From Cupriavidus consociatus (GTDB taxonomy: Bacteria; Pseudomonadota; Gammaproteobacteria; Burkholderiales; Burkholderiaceae), in NCBI RefSeq assembly GCF_017814975.1, contig NZ_JAGIQA010000004.1:248001-312000 (forward strand): 64,000 nt of DNA, given 5' to 3'. Shown here one piece after another: positions 55,823 through 63,114 of this stretch. The translations under genes were made by a program, and so were the position numbers. The first letter of the stretch is position 1, and each line of letters starts with the position of its first letter. The notes below the pieces were generated by a model. That model saw only the letters and a program-made list of their open reading frames with translations. It had not been told where the DNA came from and did no database searches.

Positions 55823-57454
55823 TTACTCCGCAGCCACTGCCGCGCTGCCGACGCTGCCGCGCAGCGCTGTCTCCGGCAGCCGCGCCACCAGGAACGGCGC
55901 CAGCAGCGACACCCCCGCGCTCATCAGCAACAGCAGCCGGAAGGCATGCTCGGCGCCCTGGCGCACCGCCGCGGCATCGCCGCCATCCTGCGTGCCTGCC
56001 ATCACGCGCTGGAACAGCTGCATCAGCACATCTTCGCCGCCGCCCAGGTCACTGACCGCCATGCCGCCGTGCCGCAGCAGCGCGATCAGCACCGTGGTCA
56101 GCACCGCCACGCCAACCGCGCCGCCGAGCATGCGCGAGAACGCGGTCAATGCGGTGGCCACACCGACATGCTGCAGCGGCACGGCGTTCTGCGTCGCCAC
56201 CAGCCCGCTGGGCAGTTGCAGGCCGATCGCCAGCCCGAGCACCACCATCACCAGCGCGCACAGCCATGCGCCGCGCGGATCGACAAACGCCAGCGCCACG
56301 ATCGCCAGCGGAGCCACCAGCGCGCCTGCCATCTGCAGCGGCTTGTAGCGCCCGCTCCATGACATCAGCCGCCCCGCCGCGTACGCGCCGAAGGGGATCG
56401 CCAGCGTCAGCGGCACCAGCCGCAACGCGGCCGCATCGGCCTGCGCACCGGCCACCACCTGGAAGCGCAGCGGCAACAGCACCGACATGGCGATCAATTG
56501 GAAAAAGCACAGGAACAGCGTGATGCAGCAGATCGCCACGGTGGGCACGCGCAGCATCGCCAGCGGAATGACGGGATCGGCCGCGCGGCGCTCCTGCCAG
56601 AGGAAGAGCCCCAGGCAAGCAAGGCCAGCCAGCAGCAGCCCCAGCGTATCGGGCCGCGACGGCGACTGGCCCTGGCCGAGCCGCGTCAGGAACACCAGCA
56701 CGCCGCTCAGCCCCGCGCCGAACAGCAGCGCGCCGAGGTAATCGATCCGGTGGCGGCGCCCGCCCGCGGGCAGGTGGCGCAGCGCGCGCCGCACGGTCAC
56801 CAGCGCCAGCAGTGCCAGCGGCAGGTTGATCCAGAAGATCCAGCGCCATGACAGGAAGTGCGCCAGGTAGCCGCCGAGCACCGGGCCGGCCATGCTGGCC
56901 ACCGCCCACACCCCGCTGACATAACCCTGGTAGCGGCCGCGCTCGCGCAGCGGCACCACGTCGGCAATGGTCGCCTGCGACACCGACAACAGCCCGCCGC
57001 CACCCAGGCCTTGCAGGATGCGCGCAAGGATCAGCTGCGGCATCGTCTGCGCCAGCGCGCAGGCGGCGGAAGCCAGCAGGAACAGCATGATGGCGAAGGA
57101 CAGCACCGAACGCCGGCCGAGCAAGTCCGAAAGCTTGCCGTAGATCGGTGTGGTGACGGTCGATGCCACCAGGTAGGCGGAGATCACCCACGCCATGTTG
57201 TCGAAGCCGTTGAGCTGCAGCGCGATCTCGGGCAGCACCACGGCGACGATCGATTGCTCCAGCGCACCCAGCAGGATCGCCAGCATCAGCCCGAAGATCA
57301 CCTGCATGACCGGCACCGGGGGCATCGGGGCACGGGCATCGTGCCGGGCTGGCGGCGAAGTCGTAGCGGCAGGAGTGCCTGTCGAGGCGGAGGGGGCGGA
57401 GGGGGCAGCGGCGACGGCAGCGTGCGAGGGCGGCTGGGAGGAGACGGCGGTCAT
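55823..57454 (-). CDS. MFS drug exporter, DHA2 (EmrB/QacA) type
   Basis: 543 residues from ATG 57454 (GTG 57460 alternative). Fourteen hydrophobic helices, typical of DHA2. Motif A in the first loop (YGKLSDLLGRRSVL) and motif C in helix 5 (VASMAGPVLGGYLAH) mark an antiporter. The first ~45 residues are Ser/Pro/Ala-rich cytoplasmic tail. It probably exports drugs or metabolites with proton antiport at the inner membrane. Confidence 0.88.
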   Translation of the reverse strand: MTAVSSQPPSHAAVAAAPSAPSASTGTPAATTSPPARHDARAPMPPVPVMQVIFGLMLAILLGALEQSIVAVVLPEIALQLNGFDNMAWVISAYLVASTVTTPIYGKLSDLLGRRSVLSFAIMLFLLASAACALAQTMPQLILARILQGLGGGGLLSVSQATIADVVPLRERGRYQGYVSGVWAVASMAGPVLGGYLAHFLSWRWIFWINLPLALLALVTVRRALRHLPAGGRRHRIDYLGALLFGAGLSGVLVFLTRLGQGQSPSRPDTLGLLLAGLACLGLFLWQERRAADPVIPLAMLRVPTVAICCITLFLCFFQLIAMSVLLPLRFQVVAGAQADAAALRLVPLTLAIPFGAYAAGRLMSWSGRYKPLQMAGALVAPLAIVALAFVDPRGAWLCALVMVVLGLAIGLQLPSGLVATQNAVPLQHVGVATALTAFSRMLGGAVGVAVLTTVLIALLRHGGMAVSDLGGGEDVLMQLFQRVMAGTQDGGDAAAVRQGAEHAFRLLLLMSAGVSLLAPFLVARLPETALRGSVGSAAVAAE

Positions 57455-57842
57455 GTGCACCTGCGGACGGCAGGATCGCGGCTAGCCGCGCTGCGAGGCC
57501 GCGCGGTGACCGGTCCTGCTCTTGTTGCGGAGTCAAGGAGAGCGGCCATTGTAGGCGCTTCCCGCCGCGGGTGCTCGCCGTGCGCCAGCGCGCCAGAGCC
57601 GCTGGCGCGCCGGTGTCGGATCGGCGCAGCTTGCGGGCTGATTAAGGGCAATACCCCAGCGCCGCCGCGCTATCGGCGGTCAGCGAACAGTTCTTGAAGG
57701 GAAATGAGAATTAAAGGCAAAAACACCCGCAGTTCGGTGAATTGCCTGTCCGGAAGGTGGCTTTTAATCACGCTGGGCATCCCGAACGGTCGGTTAATTC
57801 CCGACCACAGCGCCACAGAGCGCGACCTAAACGACGCAGGCA

Positions 57843-57914
57843 CAAAAAAGAAGCCCACGCGCGGGGTGCTCGTAGGCTTTCCAGGACTGCAAGAGCTTGA
57901 AAACCAAGCTCTTG
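57843..57914 (-). ncRNA. Candidate small RNA of about 72 nt with intrinsic terminator
   Basis: On the minus strand a sigma-70-like promoter (57920-57948) would start transcription at about 57913. The transcript begins with a perfect 10-bp hairpin (CAAGAGCTTG, loop GTTTT, CAAGCTCTTG; 57890-57914), has a ~10-nt single-stranded link, and ends in AAGCCTACG / CGTGGGCTT (9 bp with one G-U pair) followed by C and six T. No protein frame is convincing here. The layout is that of a short regulatory RNA, close to an Hfq-like gene. Confidence 0.55.
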
Positions 57915-57919
57915 CCAAG

Positions 57920-57948
57920 AATATAAACGCGCTTACATGAGGTGTAAA
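57920..57948 (-). promoter_or_regulatory. Sigma-70-like promoter of the candidate sRNA
   Basis: TTTACA (5 of 6 with TTGACA) and TATATT (5 of 6 with TATAAT) separated by exactly 17 bases on the minus strand, ending six bases before the hairpin at 57914. This is one of the best sigma-70 matches I found in the window by eye. Confidence 0.6.
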
Positions 57949-58090
57949 TCCCGCTTCTATCAGGGAAATCCCTTATGTGCAATGCGATAATTTTCACATT
58001 TTTAGTGTTTTAAACCCTGACGTCACTTCAGGGCGAATTTCTGACTTTCTTTCACTTTCCCCGTGGTCCCAGGCCATGTCAGGGCTCGCG

Positions 58091-58124
58091 AATGGCCGGA
58101 AAAGGCCATTGTGCAGCCGCACAA
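58091..58124. repeat. Two adjoining inverted repeats upstream of the Hfq-like gene
   Basis: AATGGCC-GGAAAA-GGCCATT (58091-58110) and TTGTGC-AGCC-GCACAA (58109-58124) overlap by two bases. The second is next to TACAAT at 58131, a -10-like hexamer, so one or both could be operators or RNA hairpins of the Hfq-like gene's leader. Confidence 0.5.
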
Positions 58125-58458
58125 AGCGGTTACAATACGACAGCTCCGAGCGCAACAAATTTTATAGAGCGATTACTCTAGGCTCAGCGAGGCACTGCGC
58201 CCGTCAACCCTTGTAAAACTTTGTTACTCTCGGCGCTGAAGTATCCCCCCTTCTCTTCTGGCAGCGCCCTTAGCCGGCATGTGCGCGACGCCCCGGGCCT
58301 TGCACGTGAAGCCCGCAGGCACCGCGGCGCCGACGACCCGACCCGCCGGTTCCGAGAGCGGATCTTTCCCCTCCGCCCTGGCCGCGCCGCTCACCCCGCC
58401 GCCGGCCAACGGACCGTCATCAGCCGCCAGATCCCTTGCGGGCTCTTCCGGAGTCGTT

Positions 58459-58776
58459 GTGAAGAAGAAGGAAATCCGGCCCAAGCGCTCCAGCCGAAAG
58501 GCACTGCAGTACCAGCACCTCGCCGCCCAGTCGGCCAACCGCGCGCCGGTGGCCGTCCACTTGTCCAACGGTACGCGGCTGCAGGGGTTCGTGCTGGGGA
58601 CGGACAACTACATGGTGCTGCTCGGGCGGCGGCTGGACGATCCGCAGCCCACGATCGTCTACAAGCAGGCGATCTGCCTGGTGACGCCGCTGGACACGCC
58701 GGCGGTGGGGATCGATCCGGCAATCGCGGCGGAATTCTTGCCTATCTATATACCGCGTACGCGCAAGCGGCGCTGA
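58459..58776 (+). CDS. Hfq-like (Sm-fold) RNA-binding protein
   Basis: 105 residues from GTG 58459 (CCGGAG upstream); a longer frame from 58279 is possible but has poor support. After a basic N-terminus (KKKEIRPKRSSRKALQ), Sm1 reads APVAVHLSNGTRLQG with the aspartate in TDNYMVLL, and Sm2 reads IVYKQAICLV, where canonical Hfq has YKHAIST. The proximal glutamine of LQ is present, but the rim arginine patch (RRER) is absent and the histidine of YKH is Q. It is probably a divergent second Hfq rather than the housekeeping one. It lies 224 bases upstream of fliC, same strand. Confidence 0.8.
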   Translation: MKKKEIRPKRSSRKALQYQHLAAQSANRAPVAVHLSNGTRLQGFVLGTDNYMVLLGRRLDDPQPTIVYKQAICLVTPLDTPAVGIDPAIAAEFLPIYIPRTRKRR

Positions 58777-58877
58777 AGCCGGCATCGCAACGCCGCACTC
58801 TCAGGGCCTGTTGGCAGGCCGGCGCACGCCCGTGCGCTCCCGGGCGATACCCCCCGAAACTCTTGCGGAGATCACTC

Positions 58878-58904
58878 TAAACCTTTGCCGGGGACGGTCG
58901 ATAA
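58878..58904 (+). promoter_or_regulatory. Sigma-28 (FliA) promoter of fliC
   Basis: TAAA, exactly 15 bases, GTCGATAA, matching TAAA-N15-GCCGATAA with one mismatch. It is 97 bases before the fliC ATG, so the leader is about 90 nt. Confidence 0.9.
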
Positions 58905-58929
58905 CCCTTGCAACGGAGGCACTCTACGC

Positions 58930-58942
58930 CCTGCAAAGCAGG
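58930..58942 (+). promoter_or_regulatory. Hairpin in the fliC leader
   Basis: CCTGC-AAA-GCAGG forms a 5-bp stem in the fliC mRNA leader, between the promoter and ribosome site. The adjoining sequence is shared with the hairpin after fliC (60356-60382). GGA motifs at 58915 and 58992 are CsrA-like. Confidence 0.5.
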
Positions 58943-59000
58943 CAGCCAACGTTACGGCTAGCAGCCGGAATGCCAAAAACTTTGCATACAGGAGTCGTAA

Positions 59001-60293
59001 ATGGCGCAAGTCATTAATACCAATTCGTTGTCTCTGATGACTCAGAACAACATGAACGCTTCGCAATCGTCGCTGAACACGGCGATCCAGCGCCTGTCGT
59101 CGGGCCTGCGCATCAACAGCGCCAAGGACGATGCGGCTGGCCAGGCGATTGCGAACCGTTTCACCGCGAACATCAAGGGCCTGACCCAAGCTCAGCGCAA
59201 TGCCAACGACGGCATCTCGCTGGCGCAGACCACCGAAGGCGCGCTGACCGAAGTCAACAACAACCTGCAGCGTGTCCGTGAACTGAGCGTGCAGGCCGCC
59301 AACGGCTCGAACTCGGCTTCGGACCTGAAGTCGATCCAGGACGAAATTGCCCAGCGCCTGTCGGAAATCGACCGCACCTCGCAACAAACCGACTTCAACG
59401 GCGTGAAGGTGCTGTCGTCCAGCGCCAAGCCTCTGACGATCCAGGTCGGCGCCAATGACGGCGAGACCATCACCATCGACCTGAAGCAGATCGACTCGTC
59501 GACGCTGGGCCTGACGGGCTTCACCGTATCCAAGAATAGCCTGAATGTCAGCGATGCCATCACGACCGTGGCTGCCGGTGGTGCCGCTGCTGCCGTCGAC
59601 GTCGACCTCAGCGGAGCCGCCACGACGCTGGGCGTCAACGCCGGCGACCTGTCGCTGCACAATGTGAGCGGCACTGGTGACTACGTGGTCAAGAGCGGCA
59701 ACGACTACTATGCTGCTTCGGTGGATACTGCTACGGGCAACGTTCAGCTGAATACGGTGGACATCACCGTTGCCGACGCGGCCAACGGCAACGCCGCGGG
59801 TTCCGCTGTGACCGACATGCTGGTCAAGGTCGGTGCTGATGCTACCGGCACCGCTACCGGCTACATCACTGTACAGAACAAGAACTACGCCGTTGCCAAC
59901 ACCGCTCTGGCGGACGGTGGCGCCGGTGGTACGCTCAACGACGCACAGACCGGCACGACCATCAACCTGAGCCAGAACGGCGGCACGGCAGCTACCGCTG
60001 AATTCACCGGCGTTTCCACCGCCAACCCGCTGGCCAAGCTGGACGCGGCACTGAAGGTCGTCGACGACCTGCGCAGCTCGCTGGGTGCTGTGCAGAACCG
60101 CTTCGACTCCACGATCTCGAACTTGGGCACCACGATCACCAACCTGTCGTCGTCGCGCTCGCGCATCCAGGACGCTGACTACGCCACGGAAGTGTCGAAC
60201 ATGACCCGCGCGCAGATCCTGCAGCAGGCTGGTACCTCGGTGCTGTCGCAAGCCAACCAGACCACGCAGAGCGTGCTGTCGCTGCTGCGTTAA
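59001..60293 (+). CDS. fliC: Flagellin
   Basis: 430 residues, ATG 59001 with CAGGAG upstream. The N-terminal D0/D1 region (MAQVINTNSLSLMTQNNMNA, LSSGLRINSAKDDAAGQAIA) and the C-terminal D1/D0 (LGAVQNRFDSTISNLGTTI, ILQQAGTSVLSQANQ) are canonical. LQRVRELSVQ, the TLR5-contacting segment, is retained. The middle (~170-330) is variable, alanine/glycine/threonine-rich surface domain. Subunits are exported by the flagellar type III system and assembled into the filament. Transcribed from the sigma-28 promoter at 58878 and terminated at 60312. Confidence 0.97.
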   Translation: MAQVINTNSLSLMTQNNMNASQSSLNTAIQRLSSGLRINSAKDDAAGQAIANRFTANIKGLTQAQRNANDGISLAQTTEGALTEVNNNLQRVRELSVQAANGSNSASDLKSIQDEIAQRLSEIDRTSQQTDFNGVKVLSSSAKPLTIQVGANDGETITIDLKQIDSSTLGLTGFTVSKNSLNVSDAITTVAAGGAAAAVDVDLSGAATTLGVNAGDLSLHNVSGTGDYVVKSGNDYYAASVDTATGNVQLNTVDITVADAANGNAAGSAVTDMLVKVGADATGTATGYITVQNKNYAVANTALADGGAGGTLNDAQTGTTINLSQNGGTAATAEFTGVSTANPLAKLDAALKVVDDLRSSLGAVQNRFDSTISNLGTTITNLSSSRSRIQDADYATEVSNMTRAQILQQAGTSVLSQANQTTQSVLSLLR

Positions 60294-60311
60294 TCGCACC
60301 ACGCATGGCAC

Positions 60312-60342
60312 AAAAGGCTGGGCCGCAAGGCCCGGCCTTTTT
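60312..60342 (+). terminator. Intrinsic terminator after fliC
   Basis: AAGGCTGGGCC, loop GCAA, GGCCCGGCCTT (11 bp with one G-U pair) followed by TTT, 20 bases past the fliC stop. It separates fliC from the flaG operon. Confidence 0.85.
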
Positions 60343-60355
60343 GCCCGAGGAGCGT

Positions 60356-60382
60356 TTTGCAGGCAGCGCGACTGCCTGCAAA
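60356..60382 (+). repeat. Perfect 11-bp hairpin between fliC and flaG
   Basis: TTTGCAGGCAG, loop CGCGA, CTGCCTGCAAA. It follows the fliC terminator and lacks a T-run. GCAGGCAG and CCTGCAAAGC within it also occur in the fliC leader. Confidence 0.6.
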
Positions 60383-60428
60383 GCGTTTCTACCCTTTATC
60401 AACCAGACCGCCCCGGACGGAGCAGAAG

Positions 60429-60806
60429 ATGGCGCCTCCACCGCCCGTGAACCCGATTGCCCTGCGGCTGCCCGCGGATAGCCTGGTCGCGGCCATGCCG
60501 TCCGCCGGTGCCACGCCGGTGGCCACTCAGGCGACGCACCGCCAGCAGGGCGCCGCGGGCGCGCCGGATGAAGCGGCCCTGGACGAGGTGGAAGCCAGCG
60601 CCGCCATCGGCGAACTGGTCCACGCGCTCAAGATGACTTCCATTGGCCTGCGTTTCGAGATCGACGAGACGACCCACCGCGTCATCACCAAGGTGGTCGA
60701 CAAGGAAAGCGGCGAACTGATCCGCCAGATGCCCACCGAAGAAGTGCTGCGCATCGCGCGCGCCATCGACAAGCTGCAGGGGCTGTTCGTCAGCCAGGCA
60801 GCCTGA
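60429..60806 (+). CDS. flaG: Flagellar protein FlaG
   Basis: 125 residues from ATG 60429. The C-terminal half is the FlaG domain: MTSIGLRFEIDETTHRVI, then VVDKESGELIRQMPTEEVLR and AIDKLQGLFVSQAA. The N-terminal half is Pro/Ala-rich. FlaG influences filament length in polar-flagellated bacteria. It is the first gene of flaG-fliD-fliS-fliT (33, 18 and 1 bases apart). Confidence 0.9.
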   Translation: MAPPPPVNPIALRLPADSLVAAMPSAGATPVATQATHRQQGAAGAPDEAALDEVEASAAIGELVHALKMTSIGLRFEIDETTHRVITKVVDKESGELIRQMPTEEVLRIARAIDKLQGLFVSQAA

Positions 60807-60839
60807 GTCCTGATCACCAGTTGAAGACGAGACAAGAAC

Positions 60840-62246
60840 ATGGCAACGATCTCCTCCATCGGCATCGGCTCCAACCTGGACCTGAGCTCCCTGCTGGACC
60901 AGCTCAAGACGGCGGAGCAGGCGCCGCTGACCGCCATCAACAACCAGGCCAAGAGCTACCAGACCAGGCTGTCGGCCTTCAGCCAGCTGCAGAGCGTGCT
61001 GTCGGCATACCAGGCCGCGGCCAAGAAGCTGTCCAACGCCGACACCTTCGGCGCGGTCAAGGCGACCGTCGGCTCTGCCGACGTGATGTCGGTGACCACC
61101 GCCGCCAACGCCGTACCGGGCAACTACAGCATCACCGTCAACACGCTCGCCACCGCGCAGTCCCTGGTAAGCGGCAACGTCGCGGACCAGAAGGCGGCGA
61201 TCGGCGGGGGCGAGATCACCTTCGATTTTGGCGAAGCGCTGGCTACCGGCGGCGCCGCCACCAGCACCAAGAAGGTCACGATCCCGGCCAACGCATCGCT
61301 GGAGGGCGTGCGCGACGCCATCAACAAGGCTGGCATCGGCGTGACCGCCAGCATCGTCAACGATGGCAGCGCCACGCCTTACCGCCTGGTGCTGACGTCC
61401 GACAAGACGGGCACGCAAGCCACGATGCGCGTGTCGTCCGGCGATGCCGCGTTGAACAACCTGGTCGCCTTCGACCCGGCCGCCGCGCCTGCCGCGAACA
61501 AAATGGAACAGAAGGTTTCGCCGGCAAATGCCACGCTGAAGATCAATGGCATCGACGTGGTCAGCCAGAGCAACTCGGTGGTCGACGCGGCGCAGGGCGT
61601 GACCATGAACCTGAACAAGACCGGCACCACATCGCTGGTGGTGACGCGCGACAACGATACGATCAAGTCGTCGGTCCAGGCCTTCGTCACCGCGTACAAC
61701 AACATCCAGAGCACGGCAAAGTCGTTGACGGCCTTCGACACCGACGCCGGCACTTCGGCGGCGCTGACCGGCGACAGCACGTTGCGGTCGATCCAGTCGC
61801 GCCTGCGCGGCATGCTCGGCGGCGCGCTGGACAACGGCAATGGCGGCACGATGACGCTGATCGACGTCGGCATCTCGTTCAACAAGGACGGCACGATGGC
61901 GCTGGACGACGCCAAGCTGACCAAGGCACTGAAGAATGATCTTGGCGGTGTCACGGCGATGTTTTCCAGCACAAGTGGCAGCGGCGGTATCGGCAAGCAG
62001 ATCACCGACTACGTCGACGGCCTGACCAAGACCGATGGCGCCCTGAAGTCGGCCCAGGATGGCATCACCAAGACGCTGAAGGACCTGGAAGACGACTATG
62101 ACCGCGTCGAAGAGCGCGTCAACGCGACCATCGACCGCTACAAGGCCCAGTTCACGCAACTGGACCTGGTCGTGGCGCAGATGAACCGCACCAGCAGCTA
62201 CCTGACGCAGCAGTTCAACGCGCTGACCAACAGCAGTTCCAAGTAA
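60840..62246 (+). CDS. fliD: Flagellar filament-capping protein FliD (HAP2)
   Basis: 468 residues. The N-terminal motif ISSIGIGSNLDLSSLLDQL is the FliD D0 signature, and the C-terminal helix (YLTQQFNALTNS) is typical. It forms the pentameric cap that folds exported flagellin. The middle is a variable region of low-complexity beta structure. Cotranscribed with flaG and fliS. Confidence 0.95.
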   Translation: MATISSIGIGSNLDLSSLLDQLKTAEQAPLTAINNQAKSYQTRLSAFSQLQSVLSAYQAAAKKLSNADTFGAVKATVGSADVMSVTTAANAVPGNYSITVNTLATAQSLVSGNVADQKAAIGGGEITFDFGEALATGGAATSTKKVTIPANASLEGVRDAINKAGIGVTASIVNDGSATPYRLVLTSDKTGTQATMRVSSGDAALNNLVAFDPAAAPAANKMEQKVSPANATLKINGIDVVSQSNSVVDAAQGVTMNLNKTGTTSLVVTRDNDTIKSSVQAFVTAYNNIQSTAKSLTAFDTDAGTSAALTGDSTLRSIQSRLRGMLGGALDNGNGGTMTLIDVGISFNKDGTMALDDAKLTKALKNDLGGVTAMFSSTSGSGGIGKQITDYVDGLTKTDGALKSAQDGITKTLKDLEDDYDRVEERVNATIDRYKAQFTQLDLVVAQMNRTSSYLTQQFNALTNSSSK

Positions 62247-62264
62247 CGTACGGGGATAACGCAC

Positions 62265-62672
62265 ATGTTCGCCCGCCAAGCCGCAAATGCCTACGCCCAG
62301 GTCGGTGTCCACACCGGCGCCATGAGCGCCAGTCCGCACAAGCTGATCGCCATGCTGTACGACGGCGCCCGCGCGGCCATCGCACGGGCGAAGTTCCACC
62401 TGGAAGGTGGCAACATTGCCGAGCGCGGCAATGCCATCTCCAAGGCCATCGACATCATCGACAACGGCCTGCGCGCCGTACTCGACCACGACGCCGGCGG
62501 CGAAATCTCCGCCAACCTCGAATCCCTCTACGAATACATGGTCCGCCGCCTGATGCTGGCCAACCTGCGCAGCGACGCTGCCTTGCTGGCCGAGGTCGAT
62601 ACGCTGCTGGAAAGCCTGGCATCAGCGTGGGCGCAAATTGATGAGCCGCACGCTGCCTTACAGGACAACTGA
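62265..62672 (+). CDS. fliS: Flagellin export chaperone FliS
   Basis: 135 residues. Family features: ANAYAQVGVHTGAMSASPHK, then HKLIAMLYDGARAAIARA and KAIDIIDNGLRAVLDHD. It binds the C-terminal region of FliC to prevent premature polymerisation. It starts 18 bases after fliD. Confidence 0.95.
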   Translation: MFARQAANAYAQVGVHTGAMSASPHKLIAMLYDGARAAIARAKFHLEGGNIAERGNAISKAIDIIDNGLRAVLDHDAGGEISANLESLYEYMVRRLMLANLRSDAALLAEVDTLLESLASAWAQIDEPHAALQDN

Positions 62673-62673
62673 C

Positions 62674-63006
62674 ATGGCACCCTTCTCCCCCATCGTCACC
62701 TGCTACGAAGGCATCCTGGCGCTGTCGTCCCGCATGTACGACGCCGCCCACGCCGCTGACTGGAACACCGTCACCGAGCTGCAGCGCAGCTACCTGGAAC
62801 AGGTCGAGCACCTGCGCCAGCTTGACCATGAATCCCCGTTCTCCGATGCCGAGCGCATGCGCCGCTACCAGCTGCTGGATCGCATCCTCACGTACGATGC
62901 GCGCATCCGCGACCTGGCCGTGCCGCAGCTGAAGAAGCTCGGCGACATGCTGACCAGTTCGCGCCGCCAGGTGGAGCTTGCGTCGGCGTACGGGGCGATG
63001 GCCTGA
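62674..63006 (+). CDS. fliT: Flagellar protein FliT (FliD chaperone)
   Basis: 110 residues from ATG 62674, one base after the fliS stop; a start at 62638 would overlap fliS. Helical throughout (YEGILALSSRMYDAAHAADW, then YLEQVEHLRQLDHE). FliT is a chaperone for FliD, and in enterics it also regulates FlhDC. Identified mainly from size, helices and position. Confidence 0.85.
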   Translation: MAPFSPIVTCYEGILALSSRMYDAAHAADWNTVTELQRSYLEQVEHLRQLDHESPFSDAERMRRYQLLDRILTYDARIRDLAVPQLKKLGDMLTSSRRQVELASAYGAMA

Positions 63007-63114
63007 GCGGCAACCGGACAGATACCGCGCGCCAGCGCTGGCGCGCCTCCCTCGGCTGACCACACGCGCGTACGGCCCTGCGCCGCGCCGCCTTTATCCG
63101 TTATTTCCTGACAG

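Larger units (their letters stand above)
57455..58458. other. Intergenic region, AT-rich and rich in inverted repeats
   Basis: About 1 kb between the MFS exporter and the Hfq-like gene. Small ORFs at 57704-57940 (+) and 57977-58216 (+) have no family-like or codon-biased sequence and are not called genes. From 57690 to 58260 G+C is well below the window average. It contains the candidate sRNA (57843-57914), inverted repeats AGGGA-AA-TCCCT (57962-57973) and CCCTGA-N7-TCAGGG (58015-58033), and the pair at 58091-58124. Confidence 0.6.

Noticed and set aside
57704..58216. Two small open frames (78 and 79 residues)
   Set aside because: No ribosome site, unbiased composition, located in the AT-rich repeat region, and the first is antisense to the candidate sRNA.
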